Shown one piece after another: positions 34,006 to 44,178 of a DNA stretch of 45,827 nt (its first letter is position 1; each line of letters starts with the position of its first letter). The notes beneath the pieces were generated by a model. That model saw only the letters and a list, made by a program, of their open reading frames with translations. It made no database searches and had not been told where the DNA came from. The DNA is from Fusobacteriia bacterium 4572_74 (GTDB taxonomy: Bacteria; Fusobacteriota; Fusobacteriia; Fusobacteriales; Fusobacteriaceae). A program made the position numbers and the translations under genes. The DNA is taken from contig NBMF01000004.1 in assembly GCA_002084825.1 (NCBI GenBank), forward strand, positions 1 to 45,827, written 5' to 3'.

Positions 34006-34281
34006 TTAATTATTCATAAAAATTTTATAAAAATAATACCATCCATAAACTCCTACTACTATTGATATCGGTACCAATAGATTAAAATACCATTTTCTTA
34101 TTTTATGTCTAAAGGTATACATTCCAATAAATCCACCTATTCCACCACCTATAAAACAGAGGAGAAACAATATTTTTTCCGATATTCTGGAATAATATTT
34201 TTTAGCCTTATACTTGTCTATTCCAAAAATTAAAAAAGTTAATATATTAATAATACCTATATAAATATATATATATTTCAT
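34006..34281 (-). CDS. DUF1294 family small membrane protein
   Basis: 91 aa; FGIDKYKAKKYYSRISEKILFLLCFIGGGIGGFIGMYTFRHKIRKWYF is characteristic of DUF1294. Confidence 0.87.
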   Translation of the reverse strand: MKYIYIYIGIINILTFLIFGIDKYKAKKYYSRISEKILFLLCFIGGGIGGFIGMYTFRHKIRKWYFNLLVPISIVVGVYGWYYFYKIFMNN

Positions 34282-34404
34282 ATAACTCCTCCTATGTGGT
34301 TAGCACAAACTTAAAACTAATAACTAATAACTGGTAAATTCAATCCCTTATTTTTGTTACGAATTATATATATATTTGACCCCAATTATCAATTAATTCA
34401 ATTT

Positions 34405-34445
34405 ATGTAAATTTATGCAATCTGTGACTAGTTTTAGATTTACTT
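34405..34445. repeat. interspersed intergenic repeat-like sequence, copy 3
   Basis: Reverse complement contains aactagtcacagattgcataaatttacata. Confidence 0.4.
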
Positions 34446-34552
34446 TTAGATTTCTTAATTCTAATTTATTCTATCTTTTTTTTTAAAGTTTAAGAATTAT
34501 ATTCCATATCTCTTATTATTTTACCATATTTTTTTAAAAATATAATAAATTT

Positions 34553-34593
34553 AAAGGAGGTTTCTAGTATTTATAAACTAAAAACCTCCTTTT
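34553..34593. terminator. terminator hairpin downstream of malP
   Basis: AAAGGAGGTTT (34553-34563) / AAACCTCCTTT (34582-34592) perfect stem. Confidence 0.7.
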
Positions 34594-34669
34594 GATTTTA
34601 TTTAATAACCTTTTCTCTTCCTATATTTTAATATTTATAAACTTTTAAAATCAAAGATAAGAGATATAA

Positions 34670-37060
34670 TTATATTCTTTTTCCCTCTATTTTCCATATT
34701 TCTTTTGCATATTGAGCTATTGTTCTATCACTTGTAAATTTACCTGCATTGGATATATTCATCCATGCTTTCTTAGCCCATCCTAGTCTATCTTCAAAGA
34801 CACCATCGATACTATCTCTAACTTTTCTATAATCATCAAAATCTTGTAATACAAAATAATTATCTGGTGCATGCCAAGAGGCTCCTACCAAGAGTGCATC
34901 ATATAATTCTTTAAACATTCCTGTGTTACCATCACTATAAGTCCCGTCTATTAGCTGATCTATTACTTTTTTTAATCCCTTAGTTTCATTCATAACTTTA
35001 TTTGGATTATATCCAGATTTTTTTAACTCTATTATATCTTCTACCTTCATTCCAAAGATGAAGTTATTCTCGATTCCTGCTTCTTCTACTATCTCTACAT
35101 TTGCTCCATCTAATGTTCCTAGTGTAGGAGCTCCATTCATCATAAATTTCATATTTCCTGTTCCACTAGCTTCCTTTCCTGCTGTAGAAATTTGTTCCGA
35201 TATATCTGCTGCTGGAAATATAAGTTCAGCTGGTGAAATATTATAGTTTTCTACAAATACAACCTTTATTCTTCCATTTACATCCGAATCATTGTTTACA
35301 GTCTTTGCGACTTCATTGATTAATTTTATAATTCCCTTAGCTCTAAAATATCCAGATGCTGCCTTAGCTCCAAAGATATAAGTTTTAGGAGTTATTTTCA
35401 TCTCAGGTGTTTCTTTTATTCTATTATATAGATCCATTATATGAAATATATTCAATATTTGTCTCTTGTATTCGTGCAACCTTTTTACCTGTATATCAAA
35501 TATAGAGTTAGTGTCTACATTTATTCCTGTATTTTCCTTTATGAATCCAGCTAATTGTTCTTTTTTTATATTTTTTATATCTAAAAATCTATTTAATATA
35601 TTTTCATCTGTAACATAAGTTCCTAGTTTTTTTAATTCACTCAAATCAGTAATCCAATTGTCACCAATTAATTCTGTAATCAATTCAGATAATTCAGGAT
35701 TAGATTTTAACAGCCATCGTCTTTGAGTAACTCCATTAGTTTTATTTTGGAATTTTTCTGGGTATAATTCATACCAATCTTTTAATTCTACATTCTTTAA
35801 TATCTCTGTATGTAATGCTGCTACACCATTTACAGCATAAGATCCATAAATTGCAAGCCAGGCCATATGAATTAAATTAGTATTTTCATCGACTATTGCC
35901 ATCGTTTTTCGCCTTTCTAAATTTGTTGGATATTTTCCCTCCAACAACTCTTGAAATTGTACATGAATCCTTACGATTATATTATATATTCTAGGTAATA
36001 CCTCTTTAAATAACTCTGTATACCATTTTTCTAAAGCTTCCGATAAGATTGTATGATTGGTATATGCAAACGTTTTTGTAACTATTTCCCATGCATCCTT
36101 CCACAATAATCCCTCTACATCTATTAGAATTCTCATTAATTCAGGTATTGCTACCACTGGATGGGTATCATTTAATTGGATACTTGTAAAATCTGGTAAC
36201 ATACTAAAATCAGTTCCATGTTTTAACTTAAATTTTCTAATGATATCTTGTAATGATGCTGAGGTAAAGAAATATTGTTGTTTCAATCTTAATTTTTTCC
36301 CCTCATTAGTATCATCATTGGGATATAAAACTCTAGATATATTCTCTGCATCATTTTTTTCCTTCATAGCTTCTACATAATGTTGTTCATTGAATTCACC
36401 TAAATTTAATTCCTCTACTGCTTCTGCCTGCCATAACCTTAGTGTATTTATATTATTAGTTCCATATCCAATGATAGGTGTATCGTAAGGCACTGCCATT
36501 ACACTTTCATCTTTATTAAATCTTACTTCTATTTTATCCCTATCTTTTCTCAGACTCCAAGGATCACCATATTTTAACCAGTTATCTGGATATTCCACTT
36601 GGAATCCATCTTCAAATTGCTGCTTAAACATACCAAATTTATATCTAATACCATATCCTGTTCCAGGTAGATTTAAAGTTGCCATAGATTCGATAAAACA
36701 AGCTGCCAATCTTCCTAATCCACCATTACCTAGTCCTGCATCTGATTCAGCACCCTCTATTTTATTGATATCAACATTTAATTCTTCCAATAACTCCTTA
36801 ACTCCTTTATATACTCCCAAGTTGATTAAGTTATTACTAAATGCTCTTCCCATTAGATATTCTGCGGAAAAATAAAAAGCTTCTCTCCCATCATTATATA
36901 GGTCTTTAGTGGCTTTCCAAGATTCACCTATCTCTTCCATTATTGTTTGAGACAATGCATCATATATTTCAAAATCCAGTCCCTCAGATATTTTCTTTCC
37001 ATATTTAACCAATAATTTTTTTTCTAAACCTGTTTTGATTATATCTTTTTCAAATTTCAT
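34670..37060 (-). CDS. malP: glycogen/maltodextrin phosphorylase
   Basis: GT35 family; EASGTGNMKFMMNGAPTLGTLDGANVEI pyridoxal-phosphate site region. Confidence 0.95.
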   Translation of the reverse strand: MKFEKDIIKTGLEKKLLVKYGKKISEGLDFEIYDALSQTIMEEIGESWKATKDLYNDGREAFYFSAEYLMGRAFSNNLINLGVYKGVKELLEELNVDINKIEGAESDAGLGNGGLGRLAACFIESMATLNLPGTGYGIRYKFGMFKQQFEDGFQVEYPDNWLKYGDPWSLRKDRDKIEVRFNKDESVMAVPYDTPIIGYGTNNINTLRLWQAEAVEELNLGEFNEQHYVEAMKEKNDAENISRVLYPNDDTNEGKKLRLKQQYFFTSASLQDIIRKFKLKHGTDFSMLPDFTSIQLNDTHPVVAIPELMRILIDVEGLLWKDAWEIVTKTFAYTNHTILSEALEKWYTELFKEVLPRIYNIIVRIHVQFQELLEGKYPTNLERRKTMAIVDENTNLIHMAWLAIYGSYAVNGVAALHTEILKNVELKDWYELYPEKFQNKTNGVTQRRWLLKSNPELSELITELIGDNWITDLSELKKLGTYVTDENILNRFLDIKNIKKEQLAGFIKENTGINVDTNSIFDIQVKRLHEYKRQILNIFHIMDLYNRIKETPEMKITPKTYIFGAKAASGYFRAKGIIKLINEVAKTVNNDSDVNGRIKVVFVENYNISPAELIFPAADISEQISTAGKEASGTGNMKFMMNGAPTLGTLDGANVEIVEEAGIENNFIFGMKVEDIIELKKSGYNPNKVMNETKGLKKVIDQLIDGTYSDGNTGMFKELYDALLVGASWHAPDNYFVLQDFDDYRKVRDSIDGVFEDRLGWAKKAWMNISNAGKFTSDRTIAQYAKEIWKIEGKRI

Positions 37061-37075
37061 GTATTTCCCTCCATA

Positions 37076-37088
37076 TCGCTTATAGCGA
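37076..37088 (-). promoter_or_regulatory. short hairpin element upstream of malP RBS
   Basis: Minus-strand TTCGCTATAAGCGA; nearly identical to the element upstream of malQ. Confidence 0.45.
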
Positions 37089-37147
37089 AATTAAAAATAA
37101 TTTAGACTTACTTTTCACATTCAAAATTTATTTCTAGCTGTTCTTCT

Positions 37148-38644
37148 CTATCTATCATATTTAATTGTAATTTCCTTTATTTTTTTAGCTAATTCATCGG
37201 TAAGTTCATCACCTTTTAATCTCCATTTCCAGTTATTCCCGAGTGTTGACGGTATATTCATCCTGGCTCTATTGTCCAATCCTAAAAAATCCTGCATCTG
37301 AGCTATACTCAAATTAGAATTAGATTTCCAAATAGCTTCTATGAATACATTGTTTATTTTTTCAACCTCAAACTTTTTTAACTTTAAATATTTTTTCAAA
37401 TATTTTTCAGCATGTTCTCTGTCATTTTTTGCTATATTCCCATACCATCCTACCACGGTTTCATTGTCATGTGTTCCTGTGTAAGCCACAGAATTTTTAG
37501 GATATTTATGAGGAAGATAGTCACTCTCTTCCCTTGAATCAAAAGCAAACTCCAATATTTTCATCCCTGGATATTTACTATCTTTCAAAAGTTTTCTTAC
37601 TCTATTGGTTAAAAAACCTAGATCCTCAGCAATGATAGGTAGATCTCCTAATTCATTTTTTATAGCCTTAAATACCTCTATTCCTGGTCCCTTTACCCAT
37701 TTTCCAAGTCTAGCAGTAGAAGCATTTGCTGGAATCTCCCAATAGGATTCAAATCCTCTAAAATGATCTATCCTTACCATATCATATAGCTCAAACGCTG
37801 CCCTCATTCTTTCAATCCACCATGAGTACCCTCGTCTTCTCATAATTTTCCAATTATACACTGGATTTCCCCATAGTTGACCTGTTTTACTAAAAGCATC
37901 TGGCGGGCACCCTGCCACAACCTTTATATTTTTTTTCTCATCAAACAAAAATAACTCTGTTTTTAACCATGCATCTACACTGTCACCAGATATAAATATA
38001 GGCAGGTCACCTATTATTTTTACTTTATTTTTATTAGCATAGCTTTTTAATTTTCCCCATTGAGTATAAAATAAATATTGCAAGTAGATATAGTAATCTA
38101 TCCTACCTTTAAGCTCTCTTCTATATTTTTTTAGAGTATTAATATGGGCAAATTTTTCTTCCTTTACCCATTTTGTCCACTCTACACCATTATTTTTATC
38201 TTTTAATACCATGAATAGAGCATAATCATCTATCCAGTAGATATGTTTTTTTTTAAATTGTTCTATCTCTTCTAAAAAACTTTCCCCTTCATTTAAGTAA
38301 GCTTTTTCCAAAAGTTTTAATTTGTTTTCATATAGTTTTTCATAGTCTATATATTCTCTGTTATCTCCTAAATTTGTATCTTTCACATCTTGTCTCTCGA
38401 GTCCACCTCTCTCTATTAACTCTTCTAAATCAATAAAATAAGGATTTCCTGCAAAGGCTGAAAAAGATTGATACGGAGAATCGCCATATGAAGTTGTCCC
38501 CAGTGGTAAAATCTGCCATAATTTTTGTCCTGATTTTTTTAAAAAATCAACAAATTCATAAGCTTCTTTGCCAAAGGTTCCTATTCCTCTATCTCCACCT
38601 AAAGATGAGATATGTAACAATATCCCACTGCTTCTTTCAAACAT
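37148..38644 (-). CDS. malQ: 4-alpha-glucanotransferase (amylomaltase)
   Basis: GH77: RSSGILLHISSLGGDRGIGTFGKEAYEFVDFL, VRIDHFRGFESYWEIP, IAEDLGF, YTGTHDNETVVGW. Confidence 0.96.
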   Translation of the reverse strand: MFERSSGILLHISSLGGDRGIGTFGKEAYEFVDFLKKSGQKLWQILPLGTTSYGDSPYQSFSAFAGNPYFIDLEELIERGGLERQDVKDTNLGDNREYIDYEKLYENKLKLLEKAYLNEGESFLEEIEQFKKKHIYWIDDYALFMVLKDKNNGVEWTKWVKEEKFAHINTLKKYRRELKGRIDYYIYLQYLFYTQWGKLKSYANKNKVKIIGDLPIFISGDSVDAWLKTELFLFDEKKNIKVVAGCPPDAFSKTGQLWGNPVYNWKIMRRRGYSWWIERMRAAFELYDMVRIDHFRGFESYWEIPANASTARLGKWVKGPGIEVFKAIKNELGDLPIIAEDLGFLTNRVRKLLKDSKYPGMKILEFAFDSREESDYLPHKYPKNSVAYTGTHDNETVVGWYGNIAKNDREHAEKYLKKYLKLKKFEVEKINNVFIEAIWKSNSNLSIAQMQDFLGLDNRARMNIPSTLGNNWKWRLKGDELTDELAKKIKEITIKYDR

Positions 38645-38657
38645 ATTTATTCCCCCC

Positions 38658-38672
38658 TTCGCCTATAGCGAA
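38658..38672 (-). promoter_or_regulatory. short hairpin element upstream of malQ RBS
   Basis: Minus-strand TTCGCTATAGGCGAA, 5-bp stem. Confidence 0.45.
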
Positions 38673-38797
38673 TTAATCATTTAAATTTTATAATTAAACT
38701 TAAAATTTTACACTAAGTAAGTATAATAGTAATGATTTTATTTGTATGATTAGTGATTTAAGTTTTAAAGGTACTGGATTTATAATTTTTTTATTTT

Positions 38798-38843
38798 GGA
38801 ATCGTTTCCGTATAATTTTAATACAAAAAACAACTCTTGTCAA
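38798..38843 (-). promoter_or_regulatory. malQ-malP promoter with operator
   Basis: Minus strand: TTGACA (38843-38838) - 17 nt - TAAAAT (38820-38815), then GGAAACGATTCCAAAA. Confidence 0.75.
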
Positions 38844-38934
38844 GAAAAGTTATTGTAGTTTTTTAAAACCTATATTTTGAGCTAATTAATTTGAAGAATA
38901 TAGTATTTTAAATAATTCCAGCTGCACGAAATAT

Positions 38935-38989
38935 TAGTTAATAAGAGTATATATTTTTTTTAGAAAAAAATATATACTCTTATTAACTA
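38935..38989. repeat. perfect 26-bp inverted repeat with 3-nt spacer
   Basis: TAGTTAATAAGAGTATATATTTTTTT - TAG - AAAAAAATATATACTCTTATTAACTA, arms exactly complementary. Confidence 0.95.
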
Positions 38990-39055
38990 TTTATTATCAA
39001 TTTTTTTCAGATTTATGGTATAATATTTAGCAAATAAATTAAAAGAGGTGTTAGT

Positions 39056-40372
39056 TTGAGTTTAAAAATGGATATAATAGGATTGTTATCACAGTATGAG
39101 CATGGAAAATTTTCAAATATATTATTGAATGATTATTTTAAAGAAAAAGAGACAGAACTTCCGGGATTAACTCGTGGAGAAAAAGGATTTATTACTGAAG
39201 TATTTTATGGAACTATTAGAAATGTAATGTTTTTAGATTATTCAATAGATAAAAGAGTAAAAACTATAGATAAATTATGGGTGAGAAACTTACTTAGATT
39301 ATCTATGTATCAAATACAATTTATGGACTCAGATGATGCAGGAGTAGTTTATGAAGGAGTAGAGGTAGCTAAATTAAGAGGTGGGACATTTATAGGAAGC
39401 TTTGTAAATGGTGTACTTAGATCTTTTATCAGAGAAAAAGATGAAGATATAGAAAAATTATTGAAAGAAGGAAGAGAAGATATAATTTTATCTTATCCAA
39501 AGTGGTTTTTTGATGAGATCAAATGGGAACATAAGGAAAATTATTTAGAGATATTGAAGTCTTATAAAAAAATACCTAATATAAGTGTAAAAATAAATAA
39601 ATTAAACTATAATGAACAAGATTTTTTAGCATTATTAGAGATTAAAGGTATAAAAATATTAAAAAAAGTAGAGGATATTTATTATATAGATTCAGGAATG
39701 ATACTAGAAACTAGTGAATTCAAAAGAGGTCAGATTACGGTTCAAGATGCATCTTCATTCTTAGCTGCTAAATATTTAGATCCTCAACCAGGGGAAAGAA
39801 TATTAGATGCTTGTAGTGCTCCTGGCGGGAAAGCCATGGCTATGGCAGAGATGATGGATAATGATGGTGAAATAGTAGCTCTTGATATTCATGAGCATAA
39901 GTTAAAATTAATTGAAAGTAGAACTAAGCAAATGGGAATAGATATAATTTACCCTGAACTTATGGATGCTAGATTAGTAGATGTAGAGTTTGGAGCAGAA
40001 TCTTTTGACAAGGTATTAGTAGATGCACCATGCAGTGGTTTTGGAGTAATTAGAAAGAAACCAGAAGTACTTTATACAAAGAAGATGAAAAATGTTCAAG
40101 AATTGGCTAAATTACAACTGGATATATTAAATTCTGCTGCTAAAGTGGTAAAAGTAGGAGGAATTCTAGTATATAGTACATGTACTATATTAAATAAGGA
40201 AAATGTTGAAAATGTAACTAGATTTTTGAAGACAAACTCTAACTTTGAGGTGCAAAAAGTAGAGATATCTTCTAATGTAAATGGAAGTTTTGATAAATTA
40301 GGCGGATTAAATATATTCGATGAATTCTTAGACGGATTCTATATGGTTAAATTAAAGAAAATAGAAAAGTAA
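39056..40372 (+). CDS. rsmB: 16S rRNA (cytosine-967-C5)-methyltransferase
   Basis: NusB-like N-terminus plus VLDACSAPGGKAMAMAEMM, VDAPCSGFGVIRKKPE, VYSTCTI. TTG start. Confidence 0.94.
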   Translation: MSLKMDIIGLLSQYEHGKFSNILLNDYFKEKETELPGLTRGEKGFITEVFYGTIRNVMFLDYSIDKRVKTIDKLWVRNLLRLSMYQIQFMDSDDAGVVYEGVEVAKLRGGTFIGSFVNGVLRSFIREKDEDIEKLLKEGREDIILSYPKWFFDEIKWEHKENYLEILKSYKKIPNISVKINKLNYNEQDFLALLEIKGIKILKKVEDIYYIDSGMILETSEFKRGQITVQDASSFLAAKYLDPQPGERILDACSAPGGKAMAMAEMMDNDGEIVALDIHEHKLKLIESRTKQMGIDIIYPELMDARLVDVEFGAESFDKVLVDAPCSGFGVIRKKPEVLYTKKMKNVQELAKLQLDILNSAAKVVKVGGILVYSTCTILNKENVENVTRFLKTNSNFEVQKVEISSNVNGSFDKLGGLNIFDEFLDGFYMVKLKKIEK

Positions 40373-40435
40373 AAAATATAATAATATTAAGGGTGGATTT
40401 TATGTCTGCCTTTTCTTTATAAAAAGGAGACGTTT

Positions 40436-41074
40436 ATGATAGATGATTTAATAAAAGCGAATGAGTATGTAATTTCTAAAATCAAAGAAAATAATGAAGT
40501 TATTCTTGAGATGGAAGAGTATGCAAAAGAGCACAACGTTCCTATTGTTACAAAGGAAGTGGCTGAGTATCTTAAATTTATGATTAAATCCAATAAAAGC
40601 AAAAATATATTAGAAATTGGAACTGCCATTGGATATTCAGGGAGTGTAATGTTGCAGGGGAATAAAGACGTAACTATTACAACTTTAGAGATAGATGAAG
40701 ACAGGTATAACGAAGCTCGTGCAAATTTTGAAAAGATGGGGTATACTTCTAGAGTAAATCAAATTTTAGGAGATGCCCTTGTAGAGATCCCAAAATTAAA
40801 TGATACTTTTGATTTTATCTTTATAGACGCAGCCAAAGGAAAATATATGGATTTTTATAAAGATTCTTATAAATTATTAAAAAAAGATGGAATAATATTT
40901 ATAGATAATATAATGTTTAGAGGTTACTTATATAATGATTATCCTAAAAGGTTTAGGACTATTGTTAGAAGATTGAATGAATTTATTGAATATCTCCATG
41001 AAAATGAAGATTTTGTACTTCTACCATTTGGAGATGGAATAGGATTAGTGTACAACAAAGAAAAAAATAAATGA
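40436..41074 (+). CDS. SAM-dependent O-methyltransferase (family 3)
   Basis: ILEIGTAIGYSGSVML, FDFIFIDAAKGKYMDFY, DGIIFIDNIMFRG. Confidence 0.92.
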   Translation: MIDDLIKANEYVISKIKENNEVILEMEEYAKEHNVPIVTKEVAEYLKFMIKSNKSKNILEIGTAIGYSGSVMLQGNKDVTITTLEIDEDRYNEARANFEKMGYTSRVNQILGDALVEIPKLNDTFDFIFIDAAKGKYMDFYKDSYKLLKKDGIIFIDNIMFRGYLYNDYPKRFRTIVRRLNEFIEYLHENEDFVLLPFGDGIGLVYNKEKNK

Positions 41075-41110
41075 TTGAAAAATATATAATAAAAAACTTT
41101 AGACTAAAAT

Positions 41111-41152
41111 AAAAATAAGAATTTGACCTATTAGAGGCAAATTCTTATTTTT
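41111..41152. terminator. terminator hairpin
   Basis: AAAAATAAGAATTTG (41111-41125) and CAAATTCTTATTTTT (41138-41152), perfect 15-bp arms. Confidence 0.75.
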
Positions 41153-41290
41153 ATATATTGTACTATAATTTATCTGTTCCGCTTCCTGTCCTTTAATTTA
41201 ATTTTAAAATTTGCTATAATTAAGTGTATGATTTTGATATTAATTGTATTTAAAATTTAATTTAAATAAAAAAGAATAGGAGAATTAGAG

Positions 41291-42997
41291 ATGAAAACAC
41301 TAAAAGAATGTATATTAAAAGCAAAAGAGGAATATGGAGAGGATATATTTATCAAATCAACTTCAAAAAATTATACCTATGATGAAATAATAGAAAAAGT
41401 TTTGAAATTGGCTGGTTATCTTAAAGAAATAGGGATAAAAAAAGACGATAGAGTAGGAATAATAACTCCTAAATCTATAGAACAATTGAAATCTCTCTAT
41501 GCTGTATGGATGGCGGAAGCTATTATTGTTCCCATAAATGAAAATAACCGAGAGAGAGAATTAAAATTTATACTGGAGGATTCAACTCCAAAAGTTATTT
41601 TGACAATTTCTTCACTGGAGGAAAAAATAAAAAAAAATTATCCAGAAGCAAAGATTATTCTTTTAGAACGATTGGATGAATTGTCTAAAAATTCAAGTTA
41701 TGAAGAAGGGAATGATATTAACTCAGAGGATGTAGCAGCTCTTATATATACCAGTGGTTCTACTGGAAATCCAAAAGGAGTAATACTTACTCATAAAAAT
41801 TTAGTTAATAATGGAGGGTCGATCGTTAATATAAAAAAATTGACTGCCGATGATTGTCTCTATTCAATTCTTCCTTATTGGCACAGCTTTTCCTTGACTG
41901 TAGAAGTTATAGGGGCTATAAGCAGTGGATTTAGTCTAGGATTTACAGAAAATCCAAGAAATTTTGTTGGAAATATTCCTTTATTTAAGCCTACTATAAT
42001 ACTGGCTGTACCAAGAATATTAGAGATGATAAAAGGAAGTATAGAAAAGCAGATAAAAAATAATGGGACAGAAGCTGTAGAGGGTTATGAAAAGTTGTTA
42101 CAAATTGCACCACTTGTAAAAGGGGATAGATATGATTTTACTCCTAATGAAGACTATAGACAGATCTATGATATCTTGGATAAAAAATTACTGGTAAAAA
42201 TAAGATCTGTTTTTGGAGAAAATTTTAAAGAATTTATCTCTGGAGGTGCAGCACTGGACATAAACCTACAAAGATATTTTGGTTATTTAGGACTACCTGT
42301 AATGCAGGGATATGGATTATCCGAAACATCACCAGTTGTCAGTGTAGATAATTTAGAGGATTACTGTTATGGAAGTGTAGGGAACTTGTTGCAGTGGCTC
42401 TTAAATAAATCTATTGGAGATTTCACATTTTTAGGTAAATCGGGAAATAAAGGAAAGGATCTCAAGGGAGAGCTGCTTTTAAAAGGGAACTGTGTCATGA
42501 AAGGGTATTGGAATCATAAGGATGAAAGTGCTAAAGTGATAAAGGATGGCTGGCTTCATACTGGGGATATAGGTTATTATAAAGATGATAAATTATATAT
42601 AAGTGGCAGAAAAACTAATATGATAGTTTTAAAAGGTGGTGAGAATATCCATCCGGAATTTATTGAAAATGAATTAAAAAAATCAGATTTTATAAATGAT
42701 GTGATGGTTATAGGGGATGGGTGTAAAAATCTATATGCATGCTTAACAGTTCCAGAAAATTATGATGAAACACATGAAAGTGAATTGAATATTTTATTAA
42801 AAAGTGAAGTAAAAAGATTAACAAATCATTTGGCTTCATATCAAAAACCAAGAGATATACTACTGGTTCCTAGATTTACAATAGAGGATGAGACTTATAC
42901 AGGGACCATGAAGGTACGAAGACATATAGTAAATAAAAGGGAAAATGAAAATATAAAAAATTTTTTAGAGGAAGTTGGGGAAAAGAAAAAAATATAA
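41291..42997 (+). CDS. AMP-dependent synthetase / long-chain acyl-CoA synthetase-like
   Basis: YTSGSTGNPKGVILTHKN, GYGLSETSPVVS, GWLHTGDIGYY motifs. Confidence 0.92.
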   Translation: MKTLKECILKAKEEYGEDIFIKSTSKNYTYDEIIEKVLKLAGYLKEIGIKKDDRVGIITPKSIEQLKSLYAVWMAEAIIVPINENNRERELKFILEDSTPKVILTISSLEEKIKKNYPEAKIILLERLDELSKNSSYEEGNDINSEDVAALIYTSGSTGNPKGVILTHKNLVNNGGSIVNIKKLTADDCLYSILPYWHSFSLTVEVIGAISSGFSLGFTENPRNFVGNIPLFKPTIILAVPRILEMIKGSIEKQIKNNGTEAVEGYEKLLQIAPLVKGDRYDFTPNEDYRQIYDILDKKLLVKIRSVFGENFKEFISGGAALDINLQRYFGYLGLPVMQGYGLSETSPVVSVDNLEDYCYGSVGNLLQWLLNKSIGDFTFLGKSGNKGKDLKGELLLKGNCVMKGYWNHKDESAKVIKDGWLHTGDIGYYKDDKLYISGRKTNMIVLKGGENIHPEFIENELKKSDFINDVMVIGDGCKNLYACLTVPENYDETHESELNILLKSEVKRLTNHLASYQKPRDILLVPRFTIEDETYTGTMKVRRHIVNKRENENIKNFLEEVGEKKKI

Positions 42998-43060
42998 AAA
43001 GGAAATTAAAATTAAATGTATAATATTTAAATAATAAAATAAATTTATTGAGGTGTTTTT

Positions 43061-43342
43061 ATGAAAAAAGAATTTCTAGAAATATTGATGAAAAAAGATA
43101 GCTTCCCATGTAAATTAGATAAAAAAGATGGAGAATTTTTGAAAAATTTTTTTAAAAAAGATATGAAATTTGAAATGGATTCTATGAATAGAAAAAAACT
43201 TAATGATCTAGAATTTAGATATGTTTATCAGGAGGATGGAATAAAATATATTCTTTTAGAGGAATATACTTTTAAAGAGGGAGAGACATTTTTATCTTTG
43301 GAAAATTCTATAGGAGTCGATTATTATTTTAACAAAATATAG
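43061..43342 (+). CDS. hypothetical protein (93 aa)
   Basis: ORF with GAGGTG RBS; no recognisable family. Confidence 0.7.
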   Translation: MKKEFLEILMKKDSFPCKLDKKDGEFLKNFFKKDMKFEMDSMNRKKLNDLEFRYVYQEDGIKYILLEEYTFKEGETFLSLENSIGVDYYFNKI

Positions 43343-43853
43343 TTTTATTTTGTTAGTATTTGCATATTGTGCAATATGTTTTGGCAAAGATCCTCTACCT
43401 TCTCTAGAGGGAAAAATAATAAACATTGAGGAAGATAATTCTTTCTTGGTTAGGATAGAGAGAGAGGTGTGGATACCAGCAGAGACTTATCGAAGATTAG
43501 AATTTGTGTCAGGGAAAGAGCCCTATATAAATGTGGGGATTAGCACAAAAATAATTCCTTATTATGCAAAACTAAAATATTTATTAAATCCAGAAGATAA
43601 ATCTTCACCCTATTATTTATTTTCAATAGGAGTTAACTTGGTTGAAGGAGAGGATGTAGCTTTTAATGCGTTTTTAGATAATATTTCACAGAGGATAAAT
43701 TATGGAATAGGTGTAGGAGTTCCTTTTGAAAATATTGAGATAGAGATATTATATGGGAAATATAATTATCAGAATATTGGAATACTTCAGCAAGAAGAAA
43801 AAAATTTGTATAGTTCAACAAAAATAACATTTGGCTGTAAATATAGATTTTGA
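43320..43853 (+). CDS. small secreted/outer-membrane beta-barrel-like protein; start codon uncertain
   Basis: From TTG at 43350 the signal peptide would be truncated. Reading from ATT at 43320-43326 adds (M)IILTKYSFIL before LVFAYCAICFGKDP. Amphipathic strands and terminal YRF. Confidence 0.6.
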   Translation: MIILTKYSFILLVFAYCAICFGKDPLPSLEGKIINIEEDNSFLVRIEREVWIPAETYRRLEFVSGKEPYINVGISTKIIPYYAKLKYLLNPEDKSSPYYLFSIGVNLVEGEDVAFNAFLDNISQRINYGIGVGVPFENIEIEILYGKYNYQNIGILQQEEKNLYSSTKITFGCKYRF

Positions 43854-43874
43854 GCACTTAGGTGCTCTTTTTTT
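43852..43874 (+). terminator. intrinsic terminator overlapping the stop codon
   Basis: GAGCAC-ttag-GTGCTC followed by T7. Confidence 0.85.
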
Positions 43875-44178
43875 CTTGATTTTCATAGATGATATTTTAG
43901 GAACCAAATATAGAGATTAATGTTTTAGGTTAGTTGCTTATTTTGAGAAGATTTAAATTTGAAAGAAAAAAAGACAGAAAGCAAACACTTTTTAAATAAA
44001 ATTAGTATTTTTTCGATTAATATGATACACTATGATGTTAATTTAAATAAAAGGTGGACTCAAATTGTATTGATTTTAAGATCGAATGAATACCCACGTA
44101 TGGAATAAATTGTTTGTGAAAACATTATATATAGCATAAAATTTGATCCTGCCTTAATAAAACATAAGGATGTGAAAA

